From NCBI GenBank assembly GCA_022539475.1, contig VCMS01000083.1, positions 116,758 through 180,757 on the forward strand: a DNA stretch of 64,000 nt. Reading direction: 5' to 3'. The translations under genes and the position numbers were made by a program. This DNA is from Gracilaria domingensis. Lineage: Eukaryota > Rhodophyta > Florideophyceae > Gracilariales > Gracilariaceae. The notes below the pieces were generated by a model. The model saw nothing but the letters and a program-made list of their open reading frames with translations. It made no database searches and had not been told where the DNA came from. Positions 51,654 through 64,000 of the stretch are shown here, one piece after another. Every line of letters begins with the position of its first letter. The first letter of the stretch is position 1.

Positions 51654-54600
51654 AACCTCTTTCTTCTCTTTTGTCTTCTTTTCTGTGTGTCTTTCTTCCT
51701 TGGGCTGCATATCTGTCTCCGTGTGATGTGTGGTTGTCCCTGGGGTTTTCCCTCACACACCCCACCAAACCCAAACGACGCTACGCACGGGCTCGAAAGT
51801 ACTGATCTAGTTCCTCCGAATAGGTATAGTGGACAGAGGAAGGGCACCGCCATCTTCTCTAGGGTACGGGGATGTAGCTGAGTATCTGAGCGGATTCCTG
51901 TGCGCAGCATAGTTGCGCAAATATGGGGTCGCCTGAGTTCTCTTGTATGTAGAGCTGTGATCTCTGGGAGAATGCCCATGCAAGGAGACTGCCCATTGGT
52001 AGCGAAGAATATACCTGCGAATTTCTGCTCGATATTACTGCCGTAGTTCTGGTGACTACGTCGAAACAATGTTGCTAAGATAACATTCTCCTCTACGACT
52101 CAAGTCAAGAGACGGGCCCGAGATTGAGCAAGCGAGGGCGAGCGACGGCATGACGTCAGCTCCAAGGTAAACCCTTTCTACCTCTGGAGTGGACAGTACT
52201 CAAAGGGCTAAGCCATGAGATGTATGCTTTCCCCTCCAATGATAAAGTGACAACTGACGAAGGTGGGGTGCAGGTTGAGATATTGTAGTCAACGCGGGAG
52301 TGGCTTACAGGATCTGAGTTGTGCGATATGCAAGGGTTGTCTTTCGCCTTCCGTAAATAGGGCTACTCACCTCGTCTGCAGAATGAAACTTGGTCCGGCG
52401 ATGATACCGCCTGGACCGCGGGCGCTCGGACCCCTCTCTAGTGTTAGCGATTATTGAGGACACTAGGACATACGGGGGTGCCTGGCCTACACACCATCTA
52501 CCAGGGTCGAGAATTTTGACTGAAAGGCAGGCCACTTCCACTTGGCTGATTCAGAAGCCTTCCCATGTAGGCCACCAAGACCTCATCACCGACGTTTGAA
52601 CGGCTGCCCGGACTTGGCGTTCAGGTCTTGTCGATTGGGTGCGATAGCAACTCTGGACCCTCTTGCCTGCGGAATTTGAGTAGTTCATGATGATCGATAG
52701 TGCGGTTGCTTGGATCTACCGAGAGCAGGAGGACTAGGTCGTCTGAGCTCTATCCGTCCGGTGACTGTACATACATAGGACGCTCAAGAGGAGAAAAAAC
52801 CCGCCACCCAGGCCGGCGCCCTCCTGTATCCCGAAAGATCTGCTCTCGCAGAGCTTCATCCCCCATTCTTGTCCCCTTGATTGAAGATTGTTTGCATCGA
52901 TTTCTTGATTGTTCCAACCATTACTTCTCAGCCCGGCATAGACATTAAGGGGCACGGCCATGGTGCGGCTTGAGGGATATCTTCTACTTTCCAATATATG
53001 CTTCGACTGCCTTGGCATTCGAACAAGCTGAAGTTTGTCGCACCGATCGTCAGCGGGGGACCAAACGGCGGAAACGATCTGAGATCGAACAAATGAATGA
53101 CGGTGGTAGAGGTCTGATTACCGTAGGCCGCGGCAATAGCCATCCTGTTATGTTTCTACACCAATCAGAGCAAAGCGGTTGCCATTCTTGGTAGCCGGAA
53201 GGGACCGGCGAAGTCCACAGAGAATTATGAAATAGGCCAGTCAATGGGTTCCTTTGTCCTGGCCGGTACTTAAGCAGGGGTGTTGTGAACTGACACCCCT
53301 CACAACTGCAACATATGAAACGATGTCGGGATACATTCCAGGCCACCAGAATCGGAACTGGACCAGATCCTTAGTAGCCTCCAAGTCCCAATGTCCTATG
53401 TCATCATGAAAGGATGAGAGGATGCCACGGCGCTCGCTTACAGAGGGTACCACTCTTAATCCTTTCTTGGTACGCGATAGAGGAGACCTTCCCCAAGGAA
53501 GAACTTCTTCGCATTCCTCTTAATCAAAGCGCGGATCTTAGGGTCTTCTTCAGGAAAAGAAAAGGCGGGCAAGGTACAAACTTGATGTGCGCGCAGAAGA
53601 GCTCAAGTCATAGACTCGTCCGTCGCATTCAGTACAACAGACACGTCATCATCCGGCTCCGGTGGATCCCCAACGGCAAAGAGAAGAGATAGTCGGCAGC
53701 CCGATTCTTGTCGCCAGATCTATAGACTATAACGAACTCGTATTCCGCTAAAAGTCCATCCATCGGCTAGGCGCCCGTGAATGTCCTTCTTTTGGAATGC
53801 ATACTTTAGAGCTTGGTGGTCCCGTAACAAGCTCAAAGGGGAGACCTCCGAGTAGATACATGCGAAAGCTTTCTTTCCAAAGCAAAGACCACGCGGCTAG
53901 GGCCTCCCTCTTTCGCAAGTAGCAACTTTTCGCTTCGGCGGCCTTGAAGCGTCGCTGGCAAATTGAAATTCGGGTACATCTCCGTCCTTCTTTCTTTTGT
54001 GACAGAACGCACCCAAGCGCGACTGAAGAAGACCATCGGTTTCAACTCTTAACGAGAGGCCTTCTCAAAGTCGGGAATGCTAAGACTGCGGGAGATGACT
54101 AACCTTCTCTTCAGATCGATTAAACGCCGGTCTTTCTCTCATTGGTGAAATTCACGCTTCCTTCCCTGTCGTGGCAGCATGCAACACTGCTGACGTATCC
54201 GCGAAAATCTTTATGAACCTCTTCCGATTCTAACTGAGCTAGACGAGAACAACTTCGGACCCTCGGTAGCCGTCGAGGGTTCAGGGCTTTTTGGATGACG
54301 TCCGATCTTTCTTGATCAACCGAAGTGCTCCTGTTGATGTACGTGACCAAGCAGTTTGATACGGGGGCTGTGCGTAAAATCACACTGGATATTTTTTCTC
54401 AGACCGTGACTTAGCCAAGGATCTCGAGCACCCTGGTTAGGGTACAAATGTTCTCTCCAAGGGTTCCTCGAGAGATGACACACGTCGTCCTATATAGACG
54501 CGAGCAAATTCTACCCCAAATGAAGGACCGCGGTCCATTCATTCCTTTTGAACGTGTGGGGCATTCATGAACCCACAAAAGGCCATGACCTTTCAAACTG

Positions 54601-57600
54601 AAAGTTTCGCCTTGGCGACAAAACAAAAGCTCGTCCATGTCTTTGCAGTCAGGGCCCATGCGCCTGCCAGTATTCCGCAGAAAAGGTTCTAAGGGTCGCG
54701 TGGAAGAACGAACAAACCACCAAATCGTCAAAAGATCTTTCCGATTGTTTTTGATGTCGGGCCACCTGTCGGGCGTCTGACTGGCTTCAGACCCCGATAT
54801 CCGACACGAACCGGGGTCTTTCCATCCTTCTTATTGTGCGATTGACAACTGGAAGACCAAGGAAGATGACGGCTGATGATCCCGGCGGACAGCATGTGTG
54901 TCAAACCCTTTCCGCCGAACAACCCGTCGGCATGCTTTGGCGTAGCCTTCGGACCTTCGAATTGAATTGCCGGGTTCGACACTGAGGTTCAAACCTGTGC
55001 GTTACCGGCACGTCAAGAGGGCCTCAAGATCATACAAGGACCATGCGATGAATTTAAGTCGTATCCAGAACTGCCGCAGGAGGTCCAGCTGTCTATCTCT
55101 TGGGAGATGAGAGATCCGTCTGCTAGAAATCACCTCCTCCTTGTTTGCGTTTCGGGGGGTAGCACGAATCGTCGGGTGTGCGACCCACAGTGAATCTTTG
55201 CAATTGATTGCAGAATACGCAATTTCCTGTAGCTGGGCAGGTAGGACTCCCAGCCTACAATTCTCTTCGTCGCGGCTTGGTCTTGTGGATTGCTTCATCA
55301 TCTCCCGGGATCTGCGGTTGCTTCGATTCTCCGGAGGTAGTTCTTCTTCAAATGCTATGACAAAACCGCCGGAGTCGTCGTCCTCCAGCATTGCCTACGC
55401 GTCGAGCGTAAGAAGTTCTGTTGCTTCTAGATGAGGGGCCAGTGGGGGGGCCGCCCCGGGCGCCGTGACGGTACTGCCATGTCGCAATTGAACCCGCCAC
55501 GTCCAAGAAGTCCAGTAACTGACTGTTCCTTCGGCTAAAGGAAGCAGAAACTACTTCGTCTTTGATCCGGGAGTGAGTAAGGACCAGGGTCGCGGTAGAG
55601 TGAGTCAGCCAATGAGGTCTACTTCCCTACCGGTTAGGAATCGTCCTTCAGGTTCGTCACTACCGGGGTCCTGGGAATCCGCCGGGCTTCACCCTACGGA
55701 CAGCCCATCGTCAGGAGGGGCCGGACTTCACTGTCCTCGCTGGGCTTATTAGCTCTGCGGTGCAATACTTTGTAGAAATCACGACATTCACCATCTCTGG
55801 CTGTACGCTGGGTACCGTAGACTCCTCTGAGAAGGAGGAGGATATGAGTCCGGACCTTTCTTCCGACAGGGGATTCTGCCTGCACTTCTTCCTCCGCGTC
55901 TTCGAATCGTCGATCCTCCGTCATTTCATCATACTAGCGGAATCAGCTCGGGTTGCTGACGCGGTGGCGTCGACGCCCACCCCTTTTCTCCCCTTCTGGA
56001 CGGAATTTGTTGGGCCACGGGTCCGGCAATATGCACATTTACTTTGCATGAGGTCTCCCCACGGCTCCGCGGTTCAAACTATCCAGATGGATCATGAGTC
56101 CCGATGGTACGCCAGTGAAGTGTCAGGGCCTTCGAATCTTCAGCCTGAGTCGGCGTCGAAGGGCTTGGTCAGATACTGAGGCCTCGGCGGCCCCGGCTTG
56201 GGTGGGCTTGCGCTGTCACATTGCGGTTCCCTTCACCATCGTTCTTCCTCTTCGCCATCCTGGGTCCGGCGTCCCCATCCCTTCTGCCATTACTGCCACT
56301 AAGTCACTTCGGCGCCACCAGTTGTTCCGCTGCTTTGGAAGGGAGGTTAGCAAAGTCCTCCGACTCATCTTCGAGGTCAGACGGGCGAGTAGCATCAGAT
56401 GTCTGACGTGAGCCAATCTCGCCTATCGCGTGTCCGTCAGACAACGGGACAAGAATGCCCTCTAACCGGAAACGATCGGAGTTCGAGTGCTTATAACGCC
56501 GTGCTTCTTGTTGTAACCATTGCGTGACTTCTTCCTCGCCTGCTGTACCAAGCATCGACTTAACAGGCATGCAGCTTTTCTAGCGTGGGGTTTCCGATTG
56601 ATTACATCGAAGGGGGGCTTCTACGGATACAAGAACCTCGAGGGATAACTCGGAGGTCATCGAACCTTACAGGAACGCCCTCTAGCAGTACCACGAATGC
56701 GGGCAACAATTGCATCAGCATACTTTAATCGTCCTTTTCCGTGCGCGGTTCCGGTAGTCAGTAGCAGGATGGTTCGCTCAGCTTCTGCTGACATTAGCAT
56801 TCGGGACAGCGCCAGGAGTTCTAAGACAGGGCTTGAGGTCTATGCGTCCCATAGACTGTAATAGGCACAACCTTAAGACGAGAGTTTTCTACCGCGCGAC
56901 CTGGGTCCCATTGACCTTTCTGGTCGTTGAACGGCCAAGAATTGATCTTCGACGCAGATCTTCTTGGCCGCAATCGGCGTCCCCGCGAATGAGTTGACGG
57001 GGATGTGAGCCCGTGGCTGGGCATTCGCGAGCGTCCGTCCATTACGTCTTATAGTTTTCCTGCAGTTTGGCTCCTGCGAGCACTTGACATACAGAGAGCT
57101 TCTTTTGTGAGGCCCCTTCTCTAAGGGCTTCTGGATCGATACGCGTGCTGAGCGGAAATCAAGCGAAATGAGTGTCGCTGCTGGGTTCAGAAGCTCTTTC
57201 GACACCATACCCGATGTTCCAGGCGGGCGCCTGCTTTGGCAATGGGGCCGCCAATCAGCGCGCTCGTTTTGCCATCGCTACTCACGTTTCTAATCCTGAA
57301 GGTACATCCCTCCTGGTGACTACACGAAACTTGGTTGCGGGTCTGACACTTCCGGGATTTCTTTCCTGATGTCCGGCATCAGAACGCGACCTGCTCTGCT
57401 CCGAATGGCGCTTCCAACACGTTGCGTGGACTGCCCCATCTTTCCACAGCCCCCACAACGCATATCTGCGATGCGGATTCTGTGGACAGCGCGATTAGAA
57501 AAATGACCAGGCTTCTGACAGTAGTGCCAAAACTTCTCCAGCAGCCTTCGGAGGTGCCCTGACCTCTCTTCTTCATCAAGAGAGTGCACTTCGTGGCCAG

Positions 57601-58282
57601 CTGACTGAGCTAGCTTGATCCACCTATTCTGCAGTGAGATCCCCATCAGAGGTCGGAAGGGCCTCCTTTTTTAACACTTTCTTCGGAAGGAGCATAAACG
57701 CAGTTGACCGCCTGCTCTGAGCGGCCTTCTTGCCGCCACAAAGGACTTGATGAGACTTTCAGCGACTTATAGTCGCTTCGTTGCTCCGCGGAACTATCAC
57801 AAACTCGACTAAGGGCTGCCTACTCAAACTGCTTTTACCGGAGAAGGCCGAACTTGCGCGCTTCGGCTGTTGAAACTCAGTGCCCTTGTTCGAAGCAAAG
57901 CGGCCATGCGCTGGAGGGAACCCAAGAATCACCTAGGTCCAAACGGCAGTCACACGCTTCTCGGATATACTCCTCGGGTTCCTCAGCAGCCCCAAAGCGA
58001 TCGAGCAAGTACTTCTTCAACTGATATGTAGTTGCCGCGCTTCGGGTGAGCACGCCGTCTACAAGAGAAATTATTATAATAATGATCGAAGCAGTCAACC
58101 ACTTAGGAAGCCCAAGATTCGGAGGAAACGCTCCTCATCAGACTTTCCACGGTTACGCAGCAACGTCTCGAAGAAAAAGAAGGAAATCGACGAACATCGG
58201 GAATGTCTCCGTCCGAAAGAGAGAGTCGAGGTGGTCCACATAGTATCCCAGCCGAGTGCAACCCGTCGGCGAGCAGGTACCA
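51654..58282 (-). pseudogene. gypsy C unit 2 internal region, frame-broken gag-pol
   Basis: Collinear with unit 1 (42,769-49,062) through integrase, RNase H, reverse transcriptase, protease and gag, but with a single-base insertion or deletion every few tens of bases, so only short fragments are open. 53,100-53,800 is cleaner and differs mostly by one-base deletions. Fragments such as the HDDIGHWDLEATKDL zinc-site region (53,241-53,453) are still readable. Confidence 0.75.
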
Positions 58283-60862
58283 TGAAAACGCCATCTGTAT
58301 ACGCGTCGGCGGTTCGCCAAAAGGGGGCAAAAACTATAAAAAATAAAGGTTTGCTCTCGGTAGCCGAGACAGTCCCAATCGACGAAGAAGCAAACTACCC
58401 AAAATATAAGCTTTAGGTACTAATAGAATGCCGGCAGAAGCAAACAACACAAGCCGAACACACAGAACAGAAGAGGGATACCAACGATAGACAACGAGGA
58501 TAAAGAAAGACAAACAAGGAGACTAAATATAATGTAATGAGTATATATGGAATAGACACATGTTTGTCGCAACTGGACAATGAAAGACCGAACCTGTGCT
58601 CATAAAAGATGTATTGTTCTTCTTTCTAAGTGCTCGCACGATACGCGGCTCCATGTAGTGACGCGCAGTCGTGGGCCTTCAGAGAACACCGCGATGTCGC
58701 AAGCCTTGCAGTCGAACTGTCCAGCCTCGGTGTAGTTTGCCGGCGCAAAGCTCTGCGATGGCGACGGCCGCCTTGATTGGACTTCAAGCTGACGCTGGCT
58801 CTGGACCTTGATGTCACAGACAACGACAGACGGTGTTTGAAGATTCGCTTACGCGCGGAGGGTTACGACGGGCCAGCTATCTCCTTCTTGATAGGGCTAA
58901 CACGAAAAGATGTGGCGCTCGCGTGGCCCGTCAAGCGAGGCCTGAACACCGACTCTTTATCTGAGGAACGGGATCGGGGACTTTTCTATACGCTCGTCCG
59001 GATCGACCACGGACGAATACTCGCTGGATGAAACGATAGACCTTGGCACTTGATGTGAAACAAACGAAACGTAGTAGTCACACAAAATGCCAAAAGAGTA
59101 GCTGTAGACGACTTACTCTTTGAACGATGCCTCACGGGCCGCTAGTTAAGGACAACCTTACGCTGATAGCAACAACAGTTGCGTCTAGCAACAACAGATG
59201 CAAGCAACACTATGTTGCAGAACAGAATCGCAACGCGATAAGAACAGCAAAGAACCAGGGGCCCAAGCCGAAACGGGATAGAATAGAACGGATTGCAGGC
59301 ACAGCAACGGCCGCCAAACAGCAAGAAAACGGGGAACAACGAAGATGGCAACCAAACAACGTAGTTCGGGCAAGACAGAAATGGCAATGGCCAACAACAA
59401 CAGCGCAAAGAAACCACCCAATCAAGGGAACAAGCAGACAAGAAAGGCCAAACACGCGCGGAGATAAATGAACAGGCAGATCACGCCGCACAGGCTAACC
59501 CAATGAAAGGGTGCGCAGACGCTTTGCCTACTCACACGGACGAGCACCAGACAAGAGGGCTCAGTCGTGGTAGTGGCAGTGAGCGAGGGAGGGCGTAGAG
59601 ACCAGCGCCAGGGGAACAGTAGAGAGAGAAGTAGTGGATTAGGAAAGGTTGAGACGACAGAGTGAAAAGGAGACGAGGTTGGAAGGTGGTGAGGTGAGGG
59701 CAAGGTCGTCGAAGGAAATGGTTCTGGCCGGAGTTGATCGGAGCGACTGCGCCCTATATAGGGCTTCTCTTTTACTAAACAATGGCTACAAGTCGTCAGT
59801 TTTCAAAATCCCGCCAATAATTTCGCTTGCATGTAGACTTATGGCTCTTTGCCCAATAACTGCTCTAGTTATGGACGGTCGGTGTACTTACATGCCCCGA
59901 ATGGGTTGGTATTTCGTAATCGGGTTTTGAGCGCGTGGCAGGAATTTAGGGACCACTCAACCTAGACTCTTGGTCCCGGAACACCACTATGCGGACCTAG
60001 GCGTTCTTGAGATTGCTCACGCGCATAACACTGGCACCTCCTCGTGGCGGTGCACCATTTTGCCACGGGCCTTCACACTGGCACCTCCTCGCGCGGTGCA
60101 CATTTCCAGCATTATAGTTGGCACCCTCCTCGCGGCGTGCCACATTTGTGCACGGGCATGTTAGTGGCACCTCCTCGCGCGGTGCACATTTGCCCACGCG
60201 CATTACCACTGGCACCTTAATTCGGTTCTTTTTTAAACTACTATAATAAATCTAGGTTCGCGAAAACCATACACGATGTATATTCATGCGCGCCCTGCAC
60301 GGCAAGAGTCATGTGCCACGTCCTTAGCCTGCTGCCCGCCTCTTGTGGCTCTATTTAATCTCTCCTTCCTGGGCCTGTACTCGCGCCCGCCCCGGCCGCT
60401 CCCTACCCGCTGTCCTCCTCAACCAATGTCTGTTCAGACGGCGCTTTCGATGGGAGGCAGCACCGTCCCCACTCCGTCATCGACGTCGAGCACCGAAAGG
60501 ACTCGCGGTGCTGCGCGAGCAACGGCGTCCGCCGAGGACGAGGTGCCGCGCGTCGGGTGCCGTCATTGCTGCACCGTCGCGGGCACGTGGTGAGTGGTGA
60601 GACCCGCTGGAGGCGGGGGGACACTTGTCCCCTCGTTGATGCGCAGCAAGGCGTGAACACGTGGCTTCTTCCGCTCGATGTAACGGCAACGCTAGCGGAG
60701 GACATTGTGCGCGACATCTTTGACTTTGGCCCCCGCCAACGTACGCTGCGGGGCCTGAGAACGGATGCGCTTCGCCATGATTGGCTTCAACTTGCAAAGG
60801 CAAGGGAAGCTGGCAACTGCTGCTCTACGTTCGCGACATTGGCCGCCTACCTATCCAAGTAA
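58283..60862 (-). repeat. LTR copy 3 (noisy)
   Basis: Same order as copies 1 and 2: zinc-finger region near 58,610-59,100, splice donor near 59,115, degenerate TATA near 59,755, 45-bp repeats near 60,010-60,215 and antisense ORF. Many indels. Confidence 0.65.
60425..60862 (+). pseudogene. antisense LTR ORF, copy 3 (frameshifted)
   Basis: Start CCAATGTCTGTTCAG and end CCTATCCAAGTAA match copy 1 exactly. The interior has several one-base indels. Confidence 0.6.
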
Positions 60863-63800
60863 AACTAATTTCTGTTCGTCTTTTCTTTTCTTTCTTCTTT
60901 GTCTATGTTCTGTATTTCTTGCCCGCTGGCGGGTATTCCTGACTCACACCGACACCAAACCCCAAAGCGACGCGACGCCGGGACCCGTCGAAATACTGAT
61001 CTTAGTTCTCGATCGGATTAGTGAATGGAGAAGGCACCGCCATCTTCTCTGGGTCGGCGACTAGCTGAGTATCTGATGCCTTCCTGCTGCAGCATAGTGC
61101 GATAATTGGGTCCGGAGTCTCTTTATGTAGATTGTGATTGGGGAATGCCCATCAAGGCAGGACCTGCATGTGGTAAAGTATATACCGCGAATTCTGGCTC
61201 ATATTACTGCCGCTGTTCTGTGCACACGTCGAATATGTCTCTTAAATAGATCCTCCTTCTACGACTCACGAACGGCCCGAGATTGAAAACAGGCGAGGTG
61301 AGGCAGCGTCAGCGGATCCAGGTAACCCTTTCTCTACCTCTGGGCATAGGGCACGTTCAGAAGGGTAAGCCCATGAATGTATGCGCTTTCCCTCCAAGAT
61401 AAAGTGACAGCGAAGAGGGTGCGGTGCAGTGAGCGCAATTGTAGTCATACGCGCAAGTGGCATTACAGTGATCTGCAAGTCGGACTTATGGGGCAGGGGT
61501 GTCTTCGCCCCTTCCGTAATAGTGGCTACCACCGTCGTCCTGCAGATTGAACCTGGTCGGCGATGATACCGCTTGAGCCGGCGGGCGTGACCCCTTCTCT
61601 TAGTTTTAGCGATTTATTGACGACACTCTAGGACATATGGGGGTTTTGCCTGGCCGTTAACCACCCTTCTCAGGGGTCCCGATTTTAGAATTTGACTTGA
61701 AAAGGAGCCCACTTCAGTTGGATTCAGAAGCCTTCCCCATGCATCACCAAGACCTCATCACCGACGATTGAACCGGTGCCCGAGCTTGGGGTCGTCTTGT
61801 CCGATTGGTTGAATAGAACTCTCGAAAGCTCTGCCTGGCGGAATTTTGCAAATAGTTCAATGATGACGATTAGTGGGTTGGATCTACGATGAGCGGGGGC
61901 TATCGTTCTGAGCTATCCGTTGGACCTCCGTCCCCCCGTACCCGCACCCAGTGCCACTACATGAGCTCAAAATAAGGAAAGAAAACACCCCCAGCCGGGC
62001 GCCTCCTGTATCCAAAGATTTGCTCTCGAGAGTCATCCCCTCTTGTTCCCTTATGAAGAGTTGTTTTGGCAATCGATTTCTTGACTCTCGTTCCAAACCA
62101 TTCTTTCAGCCCGCCATTAGGAGCATAGGGGCATAGCCATGGTGGGCTTTGAGGGGATATCTTCTTACTTTCCATGTATCTAGTGCGTGTCGACTGCCTT
62201 GGCCTTCCGAAGGGAACTGAAGTTGGTCGATCCGGGAGAGACCGCATCTCTGAGCGTCAGCGGGTACGGAGACACAATTAATCACATGCAAAATGATATG
62301 GTCGGGTACTCAGAGGTCCTCTACGATCTAAGGCTCTCTCTCTCTATCTCGACGGCAAATAGGTTGTCTCAGTGTGTTCTCACTCAATCCAAGCAGTCTA
62401 AGCTGGTTGCCATTCTTTGTGAGCCGGAAGGGGACCGGCGAGTCCAGAGAGATTGTATGAACAATAGGCCAGTCAGGCGGTTCCTGTTTGTCCTTGGCTG
62501 GTACTTAGCCGGGGTGTTGTGACATTCACCCCTCACAACTGCCGAACATATGAAACGATGTCGGGATATCTCGCTAGGCACCAAAGAATCGAACTGGACC
62601 AGACCTGTGGAGCCTCCAAGTCCCAAGTCCCTATTCATCATTGAAAGGAATGAGAAGGATCACGAGCGCTCGCCTTACAGAGGGTACCACTCTATAATCC
62701 CTTCTCGTGGTCGGCGATAGAGAGACCTCCCAAGGAAGAACTTTCTTCGCATTCACTCTTAATCAACAGCGCCGATCTTAGGGTCTTCTTCAGGAAAGAA
62801 AAGGCCCGGCAACGGTACAACTTGAATTGTGCGCGCAGAAGGGCTCCAGTCATAGACTTCGTTCACGTTTCGCATTTCAGTACAACCAACACGTCATCAT
62901 CCCGGCTCCGGTTGCCCCAACGGCAAGCACGAGAGATAGTCGGCACCCCGAATTCTTGCATCGCCAGATCTTTAGACCTAATAAACGAACTCGTCTTCCG
63001 CACTAGAAGGTCCATCCATTGCGGCTTAGGCGCCCGTTGAATGAGTCCTTTTCTTTTGAATGCATACTTCGAGCTTCGTGCTGGCCCACGTAACAAGCTC
63101 AAAGGGGAGACCTCCGAGTAGATACATGCGGAAACTTCTTCAAAAGCAAAGACCACGGCTAGGGCCTCCTTTTCGCAAGTAGAATACTTTCGCTCGGCGG
63201 CATTAAGCGTCGCACTTCGACTGGCAATTGCAATTGGTCATACATTCCGTCCTCTTTCTTGCTGACCAAACGGCACCAAGCGCGGACTGTAAGCGACACG
63301 GCATCGGTTTCAACACTCAAAAGGCTTCTACAAGTCGCGAAATGCTAGACTGGCGGGCGGATATAACTTTCTTCTTCAGATCATTGAAACGCGAGTCTTC
63401 ATCTCATTGGTGAAATTTATCTCTCCCTGTAGTGCAGCGCATGCCAACACTGCTGACGTAATCCGCGAAATCCTTTATAACCTTCGAAATAAACTGGCTA
63501 GGACCGACAAACTTTCGGAGCTCTCTCACCCGTCGAGGGTTCAGGGCGGGGGGCCGTGGCTTTTTCGGGCGCACTGACGGCGGATCTCTCGTCTATCAAC
63601 CGATGCTCCTTCCCGTGTTCGAGTGACGTGACCAAGCGTTTCGATACGGGCTGTCTGAAAATCACCACTTGGATAATTTTTATCTTCAGGACCGTTGACC
63701 TGGCAAGATCTTCGGCACCCTGTTACCGGTGTACAATGTTTTCCCAGGTCTCTCCGAGAAGAATGACAAACGTCGTACTTATTTTATAGACGCCGAGGCA

Positions 63801-64000
63801 ATTCTACCCGCGCGTTGAAGGGAACGCGCTCCATCATCCTTTGAACGTGGCTGGGGCATTTCATGAGACCAAAAGGCATAGACTTCAAACTGAAAGGTTC
63901 CCCTGGCGACAACACAAAAAAGTCTGTCATTTCTTTCAGGTCAGGGGCCATGCGCACCTGCCAGATCCGCGAGAAAAGGTGTTAGGGTCGTGAAGAAACG
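60863..64000 (-). pseudogene. gypsy C unit 3 internal region, partial and frame-broken
   Basis: Follows unit 1 from the pol end to the first part of reverse transcriptase, where the window ends. Dense indels. The stretch of about 62,230-62,410 is more diverged than the rest. Confidence 0.7.

Larger units (their letters stand above)
40262..64000 (-). mobile_element. tandem array of Ty3/gypsy family C (three units, last incomplete)
   Basis: The junction sequence CCA-TGAAAACGCC recurs at 49061 and 58281, and the left edge TGAAAACGCC is at 40262. This gives units of 8,801 bp (40262-49062) and 9,220 bp (49063-58282) and a third that leaves the window. Each unit is LTR plus internal region, so neighbours share LTRs, as produced by LTR-LTR recombination or by an assembly artefact. 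Coding is on the minus strand. Unit 1 is clean. Most of units 2 and 3 carries dense single-base indels. Confidence 0.85.

Noticed and set aside
1-64000. tRNA, rRNA or other structural RNA genes
   Set aside because: No tRNA-like B-box with matching arms and no rRNA-like conserved stretch was seen by eye. A covariance-model scan would be needed to be certain.

Overview
This window is eukaryotic nuclear DNA. Genes are sparse, spread over both strands and separated by AT-rich spacers. Putative spliceosomal introns are visible, several genes have TATA boxes about 30 bp upstream of a likely transcript start, and more than half of the window is LTR retrotransposon sequence. Compact low-intron genes, abundant Ty3/gypsy and Ty1/copia elements and a tyrosine-recombinase relic would fit a multicellular red alga, but that is only a guess. 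No rRNA, tRNA, CRISPR or bacterial operon signal was seen.

Layout. 1-5.2 kb: end of an unidentified CDS, three tandem hairpin repeats, a membrane protein (minus) and a spliced unknown gene (minus). 5.2-14 kb: a tyrosine-recombinase pseudogene cut short by a Ty3/gypsy gag-protease fragment (A, plus), then a related gypsy fragment (D, minus) and a copia gag relic. 14.9-15.4 kb: a cysteine-rich ORF. 17-22.8 kb: a decayed chromodomain gypsy (B, minus) with a long convergent ORF beyond its pol, in DNA full of micro-hairpins. 23-29 kb: AT-rich, with a hAT-type MITE carrying an 8-bp target duplication and a C2H2 zinc-finger gene. 29.35-33.89 kb: a full-length but decayed copia element with 5-bp target duplications. 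34-39.5 kb: three small minus-strand genes with TATA boxes (secreted RidA-fold protein, secreted proline/threonine-repeat protein, small helical protein), one pseudogene and a perfect 30-bp-arm hairpin.

40.26-64 kb is a tandem array of one gypsy family (C, minus): LTR-internal-LTR-internal-LTR-internal (running off the window). The LTRs are unusually long (about 2.5 kb) and appear to carry two genes: a two-finger zinc-finger ORF on the sense strand behind a TATA box and an intron with a perfect TACTAAC branch point, and a 141-codon antisense ORF with its own TATA box next to 45-bp tandem repeats. The gag start codon also lies in the LTR and its frame reads through the primer-binding site. From about 50.54 kb the sequence becomes dense with single-base indels relative to the first unit, which looks like uncorrected long-read sequence, so reading frames there should not be trusted.

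The leading candidate for an undescribed system is this pair of LTR-encoded accessory genes. Element B has a comparable convergent ORF downstream of pol.
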